From contig DATGLP010000026.1 of NCBI GenBank assembly GCA_035294085.1, positions 62,001 through 126,000 of the forward strand: DNA of 64,000 bases, read 5' to 3'. Positions 1-8,521 of this stretch are shown in pieces (within the stretch, counting starts at the first letter, position 1; each line of letters starts with the position of its first letter). The notes under the pieces were generated by a model. It worked only from the letters and a program-made list of their open reading frames with translations, was not told the origin of the DNA and made no database searches. A program made the translations under genes and the position numbers. Source of the DNA: Acidimicrobiales bacterium. GTDB lineage: Bacteria; Actinomycetota; Acidimicrobiia; Acidimicrobiales; Bog-793.

Positions 1-2
1 CG

Positions 3-308
3 GCGACGAAGGGCGCGCTCGAGGCGCTCACGGGCGTGCTCGCCGCGGAGCTCGGTCCCCGGGGCGTGCGCGTCAGCTGCGTGCGCCCCGGCGGGGTGTT
101 CAGCGAGCTGAACCAGCGGGCCGGGCTCTTCGACGACGAGCAGGCCCGGGCGCGCCTCGAGGCGCTCGGCCCGGCGCACGTGCTCGGGCGGCCGGGGACG
201 CCCGAGGAGGTCGCCGAGGCCGTCGAGTACCTGGCCCGCGCCGAGTGGACCACTGGCTCGGTCCTCGTCGTGGACGGCGGGCTCTCCCTCGGCACGACGA
301 ACGCCTGA
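3..308 (+). CDS. Short-chain dehydrogenase/reductase, C-terminal part (5' truncated by window edge)
   Basis: This is the C-terminal third of a classical SDR oxidoreductase, an NAD(P)-dependent enzyme acting on alcohols or ketones. The visible part starts just at the catalytic lysine (ATKGALEAL, the K of YxxxK). It then shows the usual post-active-site stretch (LGPRGVRVSCVRPGGV) and ends with the SDR C-terminal signature (VLVVDGGLSL). The Rossmann fold and catalytic Ser/Tyr lie outside the window. It is convergent with the ferredoxin oxidoreductase downstream. Substrate is unknown. Family assignment is secure, function is not. Confidence 0.9.
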   Translation, partial: ATKGALEALTGVLAAELGPRGVRVSCVRPGGVFSELNQRAGLFDDEQARARLEALGPAHVLGRPGTPEEVAEAVEYLARAEWTTGSVLVVDGGLSLGTTNA

Positions 309-605
309 GCCGTTCCGGCCGGCCCGCTCTGCGAGGTCCCGCCGTCACGTCCTCGACGCGGGCCGTGCTCGAGGCAGGGGACCGGTCGCCGTCTCGCGCC
401 CTCCCCTCCGAGCGGACGCGCCAGGTCGCCCCGGGGTCGGTCGTGGTGCGAGCCGGCGCGCCAACCTCGCGAGGCGATGGCCGAGGCAGCGGCCGGGGCG
501 GTCGCTCGGTCGCCTGCCGGTCGCTCGTCGGGCGAGCGCGCCGCTCGGCTCGCGCCCGGGTCCGAGCCGCCGGGGGCCTGCAGCGCCGCGGGGCGGTCCG
601 GCGCC
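309..605. other. Convergent intergenic gap, no gene seen
   Basis: This stretch lies between the truncated SDR and the 3' end of the ferredoxin oxidoreductase. It is uniformly GC-rich, with no Shine-Dalgarno-supported start, no protein-like translation and no clear hairpin with a T run. I see nothing further in it. Confidence 0.4.
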
Positions 606-3600
606 TCAGGCCGGGCGCGCGCCGGCCCGCTCGAGGGCGGCGCGGGCGGCGGCCACCTCCGCGCGGTAGCGCTCGAGGCTCGCGAGCTTCACGCCCTCGT
701 ACCCGCGCACGATGCTCGGCGCCGCGACGAGGCGCACGCAGGCCGAGTACGTGCTCGCGTCGAGGCGAGCGAGCGCCAGGTCGACCAGTTCCTCGTACTC
801 GCCGACGAGGGCGCGCTCCGCGCGGCGCACGACCGTGTGGCCGAAGGGGTCGAACGGCGTCCCGCGCAGGTGGCGCAGGGCGTGCAGGACCCGGAAGGCG
901 GGCCGGGCGACGAACGCCGGGAGGGCGACCTTGCGGCGCAGGCCGAGGCTGCGAAGCAGCGGGGGGTGGAGCAGGTAGCGCACCGAGCGCGCGCCGTCGA
1001 GGCTGGCGGCGAAGGAGCCCTGCAGGTAGAGGCGGGCGACCTCGTACTCGTCCTTGTAGGCGAGGAGACGGTACGCTTCGCGGGCCACGGTCGCGGTGAG
1101 GCGCCGGGCGGTCGGGTCCACGTCGGCCTCCCGCCGCTGCACCCGTTCGAGGAGGTCGAGGTAGCGGCGAGCGAGCCGCTCGCCCGAGCGCTCGAGGAGG
1201 TCGGCGACGCGGCGCTCGACGAAGGGCACGACCTCGCCGGCGAGGGCGCGTGCTGCGACGAGCTCGCGCGCCCGGCGCGCCCGGCGTCCCTCGGGGGCGG
1301 CCGGGGCCTGCGGCGCGGCGGGCTCGAGGCCGGCCGCAGCGCGCCGTCCGGCCCGGAAGGCCGCGAGGTTCGCCGCCACCGCGACCCCGTTCAGCTCGAT
1401 CGCCCGCTCGAGGAGCTCGGCCGGCACGGGAAGGCCGCCCGCCTGGAAGGCCGCGCCGAGGACCGCCATGTTGGCGGTGAGGTGGTCGCCGGTGCGCTCG
1501 AGGGCGAGCGCCTCCGCGTCGAGCGCGACGAGCTGGCGGGCGAGCGGTGCGAGCGCGTCGAGGAGGTGGCGCGTCGAGGGGAGGTCGGCGGTGGCGCCGG
1601 TCACCATGTCGGCGGTTGGCGCCACGCTCGTCGACGCGACGACGAGCGTGCGCCCGGGGTCGGCCCGCGCCAGGTTGGCCGCGTCGACGGCGACGACGAG
1701 GTCGAGCGCGAGGTAGCAGTCGGCCCGCCCGGGGCCGACCGCGCTCGACCCCGGGGCGTCGCTGCGACGCAGCCGCAGGTGGGAGACGACGGGCCCTCCC
1801 TTCTGCGCGAGGCCGGTCTGGTCGAGGCCGCGCACCTGGAGCCCGGCCAGGTGGGCGGCGGTCGCGAGGACCTGGTTGACGGTGACGACGCCCGTCCCGC
1901 CGACGCCAGCGAGGAAGACGTCGTAGCCGTCCTCGCCGACCTCGGGGAGCGTCGGCGCCGCGAGCCCGGAGACGTCGACGGGCCGCGGCGCCGGCGGGCT
2001 CGACTGCCGGCGGGGAGCACGCAGGGTGACGAAGGACGGGCAGTCGCCCTCGAGGCAGCTGTAGTCGGTGTTGCACGACGGCTGGTGGATCCGCGTCTTG
2101 CGGCCGAGCTCCGTCTCCACCGGGTGCACCGAGAGGCAGCCGCTCTTCGCGCCGCAGTCGCCGCAGCCCTCGCACACCGCCTCGTTGATGACGACCCGGC
2201 GCGGCCGCTCCGGGGCGCGGCCGCGCCGGCGCAGCCGCCGCAGCTCGGCGGCGCACGCCTGGTCGTAGACGAGGACGCTCACGCCCGGCGCGCGCGCCAG
2301 GCTGGCCTCCACCTCGGCGAGGCGCTCGCGCCCGGCGAGCTCGACGCCCTTCGGCAGGCGTCGCGAGCGTCGCCGGTAGCGGGAGGGCTCGTCGCTCACG
2401 ACGGCGATGCGCGACACGCCCTCGGCCTGCAGGAGGCGGCACAGCTGGGGCACGCTCATCTGGCCGGGCGGGTCCTGGCCGCCGGTCATCGCGATGACGC
2501 CGTTGTAGAGGAGCTTGAAGGTGATGCGCACCCCGGCAGCGACGGCGGCGCGAAGCGCCAGGCTCCCGGAGTGGAAGAAGGTCCCGTCCCCGACGTTCTG
2601 GACGAGGTGGCCGACGTCGGTGAAGGGAGCCCGTCCGATCCACTGGGCACCCTCCCCGCCCATGTGCGTGTAGGTGGTCACCCCCCGGTCCATCCACAGC
2701 ACCATCGCGTGGCAGCCGATCCCGGCGCCGACGGGGGAGCCGGACGCGGACAGCGTCGAGCGGTTGTGCGGGCAGCCGCTGCAGAAGTGGGCCCGGCGGA
2801 CCGGGAGCGTGCGGCGGCTCGCCGCCCGGGCTCGCACGGCGGGCGGGCGGAGCTCGACGCGTCCGGTGAGCCTCGAGCGCAGGAGCGGCTCGAGCCGCTC
2901 GGCGGTGAGCTCGCCGTCGGCCGGGACGAGGCGGGCGCCGTGCTCGTCGCGCTTGCCGACGAGGCGTGGCGCCGAGGGGCCGTAGAGGATCTCGCGCAGC
3001 GCCGGCTCGAGCAGCCCGCGCTTCTCCTCGACGACGAGCACCTCCTCGAGCCCGCGGGCGAAGCGTCGGACGATCGTGTCCTCGAGCGGGAAGATCATCC
3101 CGACGCGAAGCAGCCGGACGCCGGCGCGCTCGAGGCCGGCGCGGTCCAGGCCGAGTCGGCCGAGCGCCTCGACGAGCTCGTGGTAGGTGCGGCCGGAGGC
3201 GACGATGCCGAGCCACGCCCCCTCGGGGTCGGTGGCGAGCTCGTTCAGGCCGTTCGCCGCGGCGTAGGCCTTCACCGCCTCGTGGCGTCGGTAGTAGAGG
3301 TCGCGCTCGAGCTCGAGGGTCTCGGGGACGAAGAAGCGGCGCGCCTGGACGTGGCGGTACACCTCGCCGTCGATGCGCAGCTCCGGGTGCACGACCCTCG
3401 GGCGGTCCGGGCCGACGAGCGCCGTGCCGAAGCCGTCGGCGACCGCGGTGACGATCTTGAGCGCCGCCCAGCAGCCGCTGTAGCGCGAGAGCTCGAAGGC
3501 GTGGCGCCCGAGGTCGAGGACCTCCTGGACGTCGCCGGGGACGAGCACGGGGATCATCGCGTCGTAGAAGGCGAGCTCGCTCTGGCTCGGCAGGGTCGAG

Positions 3601-4073
3601 GACTTCGAGGTCGGGTCGTCGCCGGCGGCGACGACGACCCCGCCGTTGCGGCCGACGCCGTGGAGGTTGGCCTGGCGCAGCACGTCGCCGCAGCGGTCCA
3701 CCCCTGGCGACTTGCCGTACCACAGGCCGATCACGCCGTCGTGCCGGGCGAGCGGCGCGAGGTGGTCCTGCTGGCTCCCCCAGACCGCGGTCGCGGCGAG
3801 GTCCTCGTTGAGGCCCGGGACGAACGTGACGTCGTGCTCGGCGAGCAGGGGACCGGCGCGCCCGAGCGCGAGGTCGAACCCCCCGAGGGGCGAGCCGGGG
3901 TAGCCGCTCACGAACGCCGCCGTGCGCAGCCCGCGGCGTCGGTCGGCTCGTACCTGGTCGAGGAGGAGGCGGACGAGCGCCTGGGTCCCGGTGAGCAGCA
4001 CGGGGCCCTCGATCGCCCGGTACTTCGCCTCGAGGTCGAACGCCTCGGCCGTTCCCACGACGCTCGTCGTCAT
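606..4073 (-). CDS. Fused indolepyruvate-type 2-oxoacid:ferredoxin oxidoreductase
   Basis: The protein (1155 aa) has the size and layout of the fused alpha/beta/gamma indolepyruvate ferredoxin oxidoreductase family. These enzymes decarboxylate 2-oxoacids such as arylpyruvates to acyl-CoA with TPP and reduce ferredoxin. The N-terminus carries the pyrimidine-binding half (FVSGYPGSPLGGFD). A CxxC pair lies at 431-434, then the TPP motif (GDGTFFHS, near 495). A cysteine cluster for [4Fe-4S] centres follows (C634, C637, C640, and CNTDYSC further on). The C-terminal gamma domain has GVGGTGVVTVNQ. The start ATG overlaps the stop of a seven-codon mini-ORF. A palindrome overlaps the proposed promoter, shared with other catabolic promoters in the window. 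The 2-oxoacid used cannot be told from sequence. Confidence 0.93.
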   Translation of the reverse strand: MTTSVVGTAEAFDLEAKYRAIEGPVLLTGTQALVRLLLDQVRADRRRGLRTAAFVSGYPGSPLGGFDLALGRAGPLLAEHDVTFVPGLNEDLAATAVWGSQQDHLAPLARHDGVIGLWYGKSPGVDRCGDVLRQANLHGVGRNGGVVVAAGDDPTSKSSTLPSQSELAFYDAMIPVLVPGDVQEVLDLGRHAFELSRYSGCWAALKIVTAVADGFGTALVGPDRPRVVHPELRIDGEVYRHVQARRFFVPETLELERDLYYRRHEAVKAYAAANGLNELATDPEGAWLGIVASGRTYHELVEALGRLGLDRAGLERAGVRLLRVGMIFPLEDTIVRRFARGLEEVLVVEEKRGLLEPALREILYGPSAPRLVGKRDEHGARLVPADGELTAERLEPLLRSRLTGRVELRPPAVRARAASRRTLPVRRAHFCSGCPHNRSTLSASGSPVGAGIGCHAMVLWMDRGVTTYTHMGGEGAQWIGRAPFTDVGHLVQNVGDGTFFHSGSLALRAAVAAGVRITFKLLYNGVIAMTGGQDPPGQMSVPQLCRLLQAEGVSRIAVVSDEPSRYRRRSRRLPKGVELAGRERLAEVEASLARAPGVSVLVYDQACAAELRRLRRRGRAPERPRRVVINEAVCEGCGDCGAKSGCLSVHPVETELGRKTRIHQPSCNTDYSCLEGDCPSFVTLRAPRRQSSPPAPRPVDVSGLAAPTLPEVGEDGYDVFLAGVGGTGVVTVNQVLATAAHLAGLQVRGLDQTGLAQKGGPVVSHLRLRRSDAPGSSAVGPGRADCYLALDLVVAVDAANLARADPGRTLVVASTSVAPTADMVTGATADLPSTRHLLDALAPLARQLVALDAEALALERTGDHLTANMAVLGAAFQAGGLPVPAELLERAIELNGVAVAANLAAFRAGRRAAAGLEPAAPQAPAAPEGRRARRARELVAARALAGEVVPFVERRVADLLERSGERLARRYLDLLERVQRREADVDPTARRLTATVAREAYRLLAYKDEYEVARLYLQGSFAASLDGARSVRYLLHPPLLRSLGLRRKVALPAFVARPAFRVLHALRHLRGTPFDPFGHTVVRRAERALVGEYEELVDLALARLDASTYSACVRLVAAPSIVRGYEGVKLASLERYRAEVAAARAALERAGARPA

Positions 4074-4090
4074 GTCCCGCTAGTCGTCAT
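4070..4090 (-). other. Six-residue mini-ORF overlapping the oxidoreductase start (ATGA)
   Basis: Reading leftward, ATG-ACG-ACT-AGC-GGG-ACA-TGA ends with its TGA inside the ATGA that starts the ferredoxin oxidoreductase. An AAGGA stretch lies just before it. The same arrangement occurs at five other genes here, so it may be a translational coupling leader, but a run this short can occur by chance. Confidence 0.3.
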
Positions 4091-4236
4091 GATCCTTGCG
4101 ACGTCGCGCCCCGTGCGTCGCAGCTCACGCCGGCGCGCGCCGCGCGGCTGGCGCGCCGACTCCGGTTCAGCAGCCCGGGGGTGCTGTGTCTCGGTCGGGC
4201 CGTACGCCGGTCGCTGTCCGGGCTCGTCGGACCTGC

Positions 4237-4266
4237 AGCCTACCGACTGCCCGCAATAGTCGTCAA
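4237..4266 (-). promoter_or_regulatory. Candidate promoter of the ferredoxin oxidoreductase
   Basis: On the minus strand a TTGACG box (4261-4266) is followed after 18 bases by TAGGCT (4237-4242). The -35 box lies inside the palindrome at 4257-4273, so a bound regulator would block or alter polymerase binding. The -10 match is modest. Confidence 0.4.
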
Positions 4267-4273
4267 TTGACTA
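4257..4273. promoter_or_regulatory. Operator-like palindrome, site 1 of 3
   Basis: The sequence TAGTCGTCAATTGACTA has TAGTC/GACTA arms and resembles the sites at 12544-12561 and 29064-29085 with one base deleted. It lies between the divergent ferredoxin oxidoreductase and the TrmB-like regulator, so the neighbouring regulator is a candidate ligand. Confidence 0.5.
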
Positions 4274-4321
4274 ACGCCGCTCGGAGGCCCGACGGAGCCC
4301 GTGCCGAGGCCATCGGCGCAC

Positions 4322-4327
4322 TACGAT
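4322..4327 (+). promoter_or_regulatory. -10 box for a leaderless TrmB-like gene
   Basis: TACGAT ends seven bases before the GTG at 4335. The upstream ATG at 4326 lies inside this box, so GTG is the more likely start and the transcript probably lacks a leader. Confidence 0.4.
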
Positions 4328-4334
4328 GCGGCCC

Positions 4335-5186
4335 GTGACGGGCGCCGTCGTCGACCAGCTGCGCGAGATCGGCATGTCCGGCTACGAGGCGAAGGCCTAC
4401 CTCGCCCTGCTCGCCGCGGGACGGCCGCTCAACGGCTACGAGGTGGCGAAGTTCTCGGGCGTGCCGCGCTCCACCGTCTACCAGACGCTCGCCAAGCTGG
4501 TCGAGCGCTCCGCCGCCTTCGAGGTCAAGCTCGTCGACAGCCCCGGGACCTGCTACGTCGCCCTCTCGGCCGAGTCGCTGCTCGCCCGGGTGCGGCGTGA
4601 GTTCGACCGCAACCTCGCCGAGCTCGGCCGCAGCCTCCCGGCCATCGCGCCCACCTCGGAGGCGAGCCTCGTCCACCACATCGAGGGCCGCGAGCGGGCG
4701 CTCGAGCGCGCCATCGACCTCGTGGACGGCGCCCAGGAGCAGCTCTTCGTCTCGCTGTGGCCCGAGGAGGCACCCGCCCTCCTGCCGTCGCTGCGGCGCG
4801 CCGAGCGCCGCGGCGTCGACACGACGATCCTCGCCTTCGGGGAGCTGCCCGAGCCCGTCGGCCACACCTACGTCCACCAGTTCTCCGCCCCCGAGGTCGT
4901 GATCGCGCGCGTCGGCGTGCGCCTCCTCGTCGTCGCGAGCGACTGCCGCAGCGTGCTCATCGGCGGCGCGATCCCCGAGAGCATGTGGGCGGTCTGGTCC
5001 GACGACCCGGCCGTCGTGCTCGTCGCCGTGGAGTACGTGCGCCACGACATCGCGATGCAGGTCCTCGTCGACCGGATCGGGCACGGCGAGGTGGACGCCA
5101 TCTGGCGCACCGACCCGAACCTCGTCCGCCTGCAGACCGGCCTCGCCGCCCCCGGCCTCGACCAGCGGCGCAGCCGCGTCTCGTGA
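4335..5186 (+). CDS. TrmB-family transcriptional regulator
   Basis: This regulator (283 aa from GTG) opens with a winged helix-turn-helix of the TrmB/Sugar-specific type. The helix region is GMSGYEAKAYLALL followed by SGVPRSTVYQTLAKL. The remainder matches the PLD-like ligand-sensing half of TrmB proteins, with two strands of hydrophobic beta structure (LLVVASDCRSVLIGG) expected to bind a small effector. An in-frame ATG nine bases upstream is possible but overlaps the -10 box. It is divergent from the ferredoxin oxidoreductase, and a palindrome repeated at two other catabolic promoters lies between them. I infer that it may control that regulon. The effector is unknown. Confidence 0.85.
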   Translation: MTGAVVDQLREIGMSGYEAKAYLALLAAGRPLNGYEVAKFSGVPRSTVYQTLAKLVERSAAFEVKLVDSPGTCYVALSAESLLARVRREFDRNLAELGRSLPAIAPTSEASLVHHIEGRERALERAIDLVDGAQEQLFVSLWPEEAPALLPSLRRAERRGVDTTILAFGELPEPVGHTYVHQFSAPEVVIARVGVRLLVVASDCRSVLIGGAIPESMWAVWSDDPAVVLVAVEYVRHDIAMQVLVDRIGHGEVDAIWRTDPNLVRLQTGLAAPGLDQRRSRVS

Positions 5187-5201
5187 TCGCTTCGGCAAAC
5201 C

Positions 5202-6440
5202 TCAGGCGAGCGAGGCGTCGAAGACGACCGGGAACCGCCCGAAGTGCGGGCGCGTCGAGGCCGGGTCGCGCTCGGGGCGCTCGGCGTCGTCCGGGCGCGC
5301 GCCGTGCTCGAGGAGGACCTGGGCCATGACGGTGACCGCGCCGTAGAGGTGGGTGGCCGGGTCGACCTCCGGCCCGCCGGCCAGGCCGCCGGCGAGCTCC
5401 TGGCCGAGGCAGGCGTGGAGGCCGTGCCCGAAGCTCAGCCCCCACGGGGAGACGTCGTCGCCGAGCGGCCGGTAGGGGTTGAAGTCGTCGGCGTCGGGGC
5501 CGAAGACCGACGGGTCACGGTTGGCGGCCGTGATGTCGATGACGACGACGGCACCCTCGGGGATCCGCCGGCCGCTGCGCAGCTCGACCGGCGCGAGGGC
5601 GTGGCGCCGGGCCTCCGGGCTGGCGGGGTGCAGGCGGATCGACTCGTGGACGAAGCGCTGGAGCAGGAGCCGGTTCGTGCGCAGCTCGGCCCGCGCCCCC
5701 GGGTGGTCGGCGATCCAGCCGAAGACGTGGTCGATGGCGTGCACGAAGGCGTCGGAGGTCGAGAACGAGCCGACCCAGGGGAAGTAGGCGACCTCGCGGC
5801 GCACGACGTCCTCCGGGAGCTCGAGCTCGTCCTGGTTGCGAAGGAGCGTCGTGAGGACGTCGCGCGGCAGCTCGGACTCCTCGATCGCCCCCCGCTCGAG
5901 CTCGCGCAGGAGGCCGAGGCGCCGGGCCTTCGAGGGAGCGAGGAACTCGGCGTCGAACTCCTCGAGGGCCCGCAGACCGTCGGCCGTGATCGCCGCCTTG
6001 TCGCCCGTGGCGTGGACGACGTTGGAGCCGCGGTTCAGCCGGACCATGAGCTCGTAGAGCCGGTCGAACTCGGCGATCGAGCCGCTGCGGCGGTCGATGC
6101 CGGCGATCGCGAGCGAGATGGTCATCATCGTCCGGCGCGCGAGCGGCAGGAGGTCGCCGCGCCCCTCGGCGAGGGCGGGCTTCAGCACCTCCTCGACCGC
6201 GGCCGGGATCACCTCGCGCTCGTAGTAGGCGAAGGTGTCTCGCCGGAAGAGGCGGTTCTCGAGGCGTCGCCGGGCGAGGTGCGCCTGGCCGTGCAGGTTG
6301 ACGATGACCCCCTCCATGAGGGCGCGGCCCTCGTCGTAGAGGGCCTGGCGCAGCTCCCGGCTGCGGAAGGCCTCCCGTGCCTCCTCGAAGGACGACAGCA
6401 CGACGGCTTCGGCTGCACCGTTCTGCGGCGTCGCGTTCAT
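5202..6440 (-). CDS. Cytochrome P450 (paralogue A), last gene of the operon
   Basis: This bacterial soluble P450 (412 aa from ATG) would insert oxygen into a hydrophobic substrate using electrons from a ferredoxin. The heme loop is intact (FGHGLHACLG, Cys344 as thiolate ligand). The K-helix ExxR is present as ESIR, and the FNPYRPL segment precedes the heme loop. The I-helix is abnormal: where most P450s have AGxDTT this one has VGSFSTS, so the acidic residue that helps proton delivery is missing. It starts with ATGA overlapping the stop of the TIM-barrel gene, and is clearly paralogous to the second P450 two genes upstream (shared LRQALYD, VNLHG, RRRLENRLFRRDT). The ferredoxin at 12.7 kb is a plausible partner. 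Confidence 0.95.
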   Translation of the reverse strand: MNATPQNGAAEAVVLSSFEEAREAFRSRELRQALYDEGRALMEGVIVNLHGQAHLARRRLENRLFRRDTFAYYEREVIPAAVEEVLKPALAEGRGDLLPLARRTMMTISLAIAGIDRRSGSIAEFDRLYELMVRLNRGSNVVHATGDKAAITADGLRALEEFDAEFLAPSKARRLGLLRELERGAIEESELPRDVLTTLLRNQDELELPEDVVRREVAYFPWVGSFSTSDAFVHAIDHVFGWIADHPGARAELRTNRLLLQRFVHESIRLHPASPEARRHALAPVELRSGRRIPEGAVVVIDITAANRDPSVFGPDADDFNPYRPLGDDVSPWGLSFGHGLHACLGQELAGGLAGGPEVDPATHLYGAVTVMAQVLLEHGARPDDAERPERDPASTRPHFGRFPVVFDASLA

Positions 6441-7300
6441 GCGCGCACCACCCCTTCCTGCTCTGCCCCTTCCAGCTCTGCCCTGCCGCGCTCGGCGCGC
6501 CCGCCGGTCGGCGCTTGGCCTCGCACCTCGCCGAGCAGCGAGCGCGTCGCCTCGAGCGCGAGCGGCGCGAGGGCCGTGCCGTGCCGCGCCCGCAGCTCGT
6601 CCGACGGCACCTCGACGCTCACCGCCAGCCTGGGCGCGGCCGCGAGGAAGGCGCGAAGCGGCAGCTCGCCGGTCCCGGGCAGGAGGCGGTGGTGGCGCGC
6701 CTCGGTCGCGAGGGCGTCCTCGCCGGTCGGCGCCCGGCCGGGCGCGTCGCACAGCTGGAGGTACGCGAGCAGCCGCCGCTCGACGCCGGCGAGCTCGCCG
6801 GGGTTGCCACCCGAGCGCGCCAGGTGGAGCGGGTCGACGACGACCCCGCCGGCAGGGTGGCCGGCCGCCTCGACGACGGCGAGCGCCTCGGCGAGCGTGC
6901 GCACCGTCGTGAAGGCCATGAACTCGAGCGCGGCACGCAGGCCCGCCTCGGCGGCGAGCTCGCACGTCTCGAAGAAGCGCGCCGTGGTGCGACCGGGGTC
7001 GGGGTCCTCGCTCACGACGAGCACGTAGCGGGCCCGCAGGCGCTCGCCGACGGCGACGAGGGCGCGCGTCGCCTCGGCGTCGTCACCGGGGCGGATCCGC
7101 ACGACCTCGAGGTCGAGGGCCCACAGCCCGGTCGCTTCGAGGCGCCGCGCGGTCTCCTCGAGCGCCCGTGGCGTCGCGAGGCGCTCGTCGCAGCGCACGC
7201 CGACGGCGTCGTAGCCGGCGGCGGCGGCGAGCGAGACGGCCTCGGCCGGCGTCGCCCAGGCGACCGTCGCCGCTGCGAGCGAGATCGGCGCGTCCTTCAC
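6437..7300 (-). CDS. TIM-barrel sugar phosphate isomerase/epimerase-like protein (AP endonuclease 2 fold)
   Basis: The protein (287 aa, GTG start) has the repeating strand-helix pattern of the xylose-isomerase-like TIM barrel family, which includes epimerases, isomerases, dehydratases and inosose-type enzymes that use a divalent metal. Strand ends carry likely ligands, for example LEFMAF (Glu), VVVDPLHLAR (Asp/His) and VSVEVPSDEL (Glu). It lies three bases after the upstream P450 stop and overlaps the next P450 by four bases, so it is translated with them. The reaction is unknown. Context suggests rearrangement or ring opening of a product made by the neighbouring P450s and SDRs. Confidence 0.75.
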   Translation of the reverse strand: MKDAPISLAAATVAWATPAEAVSLAAAAGYDAVGVRCDERLATPRALEETARRLEATGLWALDLEVVRIRPGDDAEATRALVAVGERLRARYVLVVSEDPDPGRTTARFFETCELAAEAGLRAALEFMAFTTVRTLAEALAVVEAAGHPAGGVVVDPLHLARSGGNPGELAGVERRLLAYLQLCDAPGRAPTGEDALATEARHHRLLPGTGELPLRAFLAAAPRLAVSVEVPSDELRARHGTALAPLALEATRSLLGEVRGQAPTGGRAERGRAELEGAEQEGVVRA

Positions 7301-7303
7301 CGC

Positions 7304-8521
7304 CTACCCGCCGAGCAGCACCGGGTAGCTCGCCCAGTACGGGCGGGCGGTGCGCGAGTCGACGACCGGGGGGTTGGCGGGGTCGGGCCGCACGTTGCGC
7401 TCGAAGGCCGCCATCACCGCCTCGGTGACCAGTCCGTAGAGGTGGTCGGCGCCCGTGTCCTCGGAGACGAAGCCGGCGGCGAGCTCCTGGCCGATGCAGG
7501 CGTGCATGCCGTGGCCGAAGCTGAGGCCGTAGGGGGCGACGCCGTCGGCGAGGGGCCGGCGCGGGTTGAACTCGGCGGCGTCGGGGCCGTAGACGGCAGG
7601 GTCCCGGTTCACGGCGACGAGGTCGATGACGACGAGCGCGCCGCGGGGGAGCACCGTGCCGTCCTGGAGCACGACGTCCTCGAGGGCGCGCCGGGCGCCG
7701 ATCGGGCTGGAGGGGTGGAGGCGGACGGTCTCGTGGACGCAGCGCTGGACGAAGAGGCGGTCCGAGCGCACCGCCTCGGCGTCCTCCGGGTGGCGCTTCG
7801 CCCACTCGAAGAGGTGGTGCAGCGCGCGCGTGAAGGCCGTCGCCGAGGTGTGCGCGCCAGCCAGCAGGAAGAAGGCGATCTCGCGCGCCAAGGTGTCCGG
7901 GGTGAGTCCGAGCTCGTCTCGGTGGCGGAGGAGGATCGTGAGGACGTCGCGCGGCAGCGCCTCCTCGGCGAGCTCGCCGCGAGCGACCTGCTCGAGGGCG
8001 GCCGCACGGCGGGCGATGGACGGGGCGAGGAACTCCGCCTCGAAGGCGTCGAGCGCGGCCCGGATCTCGTCCGAGATCCGGGCGCGATCGCCCGTCGCGT
8101 GGGCGAGGGTCGCCCCCTCGATGAACTTCATCATGTAGCCGTAGAGGCGGTGGGTCTCCGCCGCGGTGCCCTCCTGCCGGTCGACCCCGGCGTTCAGCGC
8201 GGCGAGGTTCATCATGAGCTGGTGGCCGAGCGAGACGAGCTCGGCGCGGCCGGCCGCCACGTGGGGCGCGAGCGTCTCGTCGATGACCGCCGGGAACAGG
8301 TCCCGCTCGAAGTGGGCGAGGGTGTCGCGCCGGAAGAGGCGGTTCTCGAGGCGCCGCCGGCTGCGGTGCTCCTCGCCGTGCAGGTTGACGAGGACGCCCG
8401 CCATGACGACCTCGCCGGCGTCGTAGAGCGCCTGGCGCAGGTCCTTCTGGCGGTAGGCGTCCTTCGCCGCGTCCATCGTCGTGATGACGAGCGCGGCCTG
8501 CTCCCCGAGCACCGTCGTCAC
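7304..8521 (-). CDS. Cytochrome P450 (paralogue B)
   Basis: This second P450 (405 aa) has the heme loop FGHGMHACIG with Cys342, the K-helix ETVR and the FNPRRPL segment. The I-helix reads LAGAHTSA, so the usual acidic residue before the threonine is a histidine. GTG was chosen as start because it overlaps the ThuA-like stop (GTGA) and a purine-rich GGAAGGGAGA lies about nine bases before it; an ATG 15 codons on is the alternative. The N-terminal half is very similar to paralogue A, so the two arose by duplication and may perform successive or position-specific oxidations on one substrate. Confidence 0.95.
   Translation of the reverse strand: MTTVLGEQAALVITTMDAAKDAYRQKDLRQALYDAGEVVMAGVLVNLHGEEHRSRRRLENRLFRRDTLAHFERDLFPAVIDETLAPHVAAGRAELVSLGHQLMMNLAALNAGVDRQEGTAAETHRLYGYMMKFIEGATLAHATGDRARISDEIRAALDAFEAEFLAPSIARRAAALEQVARGELAEEALPRDVLTILLRHRDELGLTPDTLAREIAFFLLAGAHTSATAFTRALHHLFEWAKRHPEDAEAVRSDRLFVQRCVHETVRLHPSSPIGARRALEDVVLQDGTVLPRGALVVIDLVAVNRDPAVYGPDAAEFNPRRPLADGVAPYGLSFGHGMHACIGQELAAGFVSEDTGADHLYGLVTEAVMAAFERNVRPDPANPPVVDSRTARPYWASYPVLLGG

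Noticed and set aside
100-4259. Very long open frames overlapping the ferredoxin oxidoreductase on both strands
   Set aside because: Their translations are Arg/Pro/Gly/Ala-rich without domains, as expected for shadow frames in GC-rich DNA, while the oxidoreductase frame has complete motifs.
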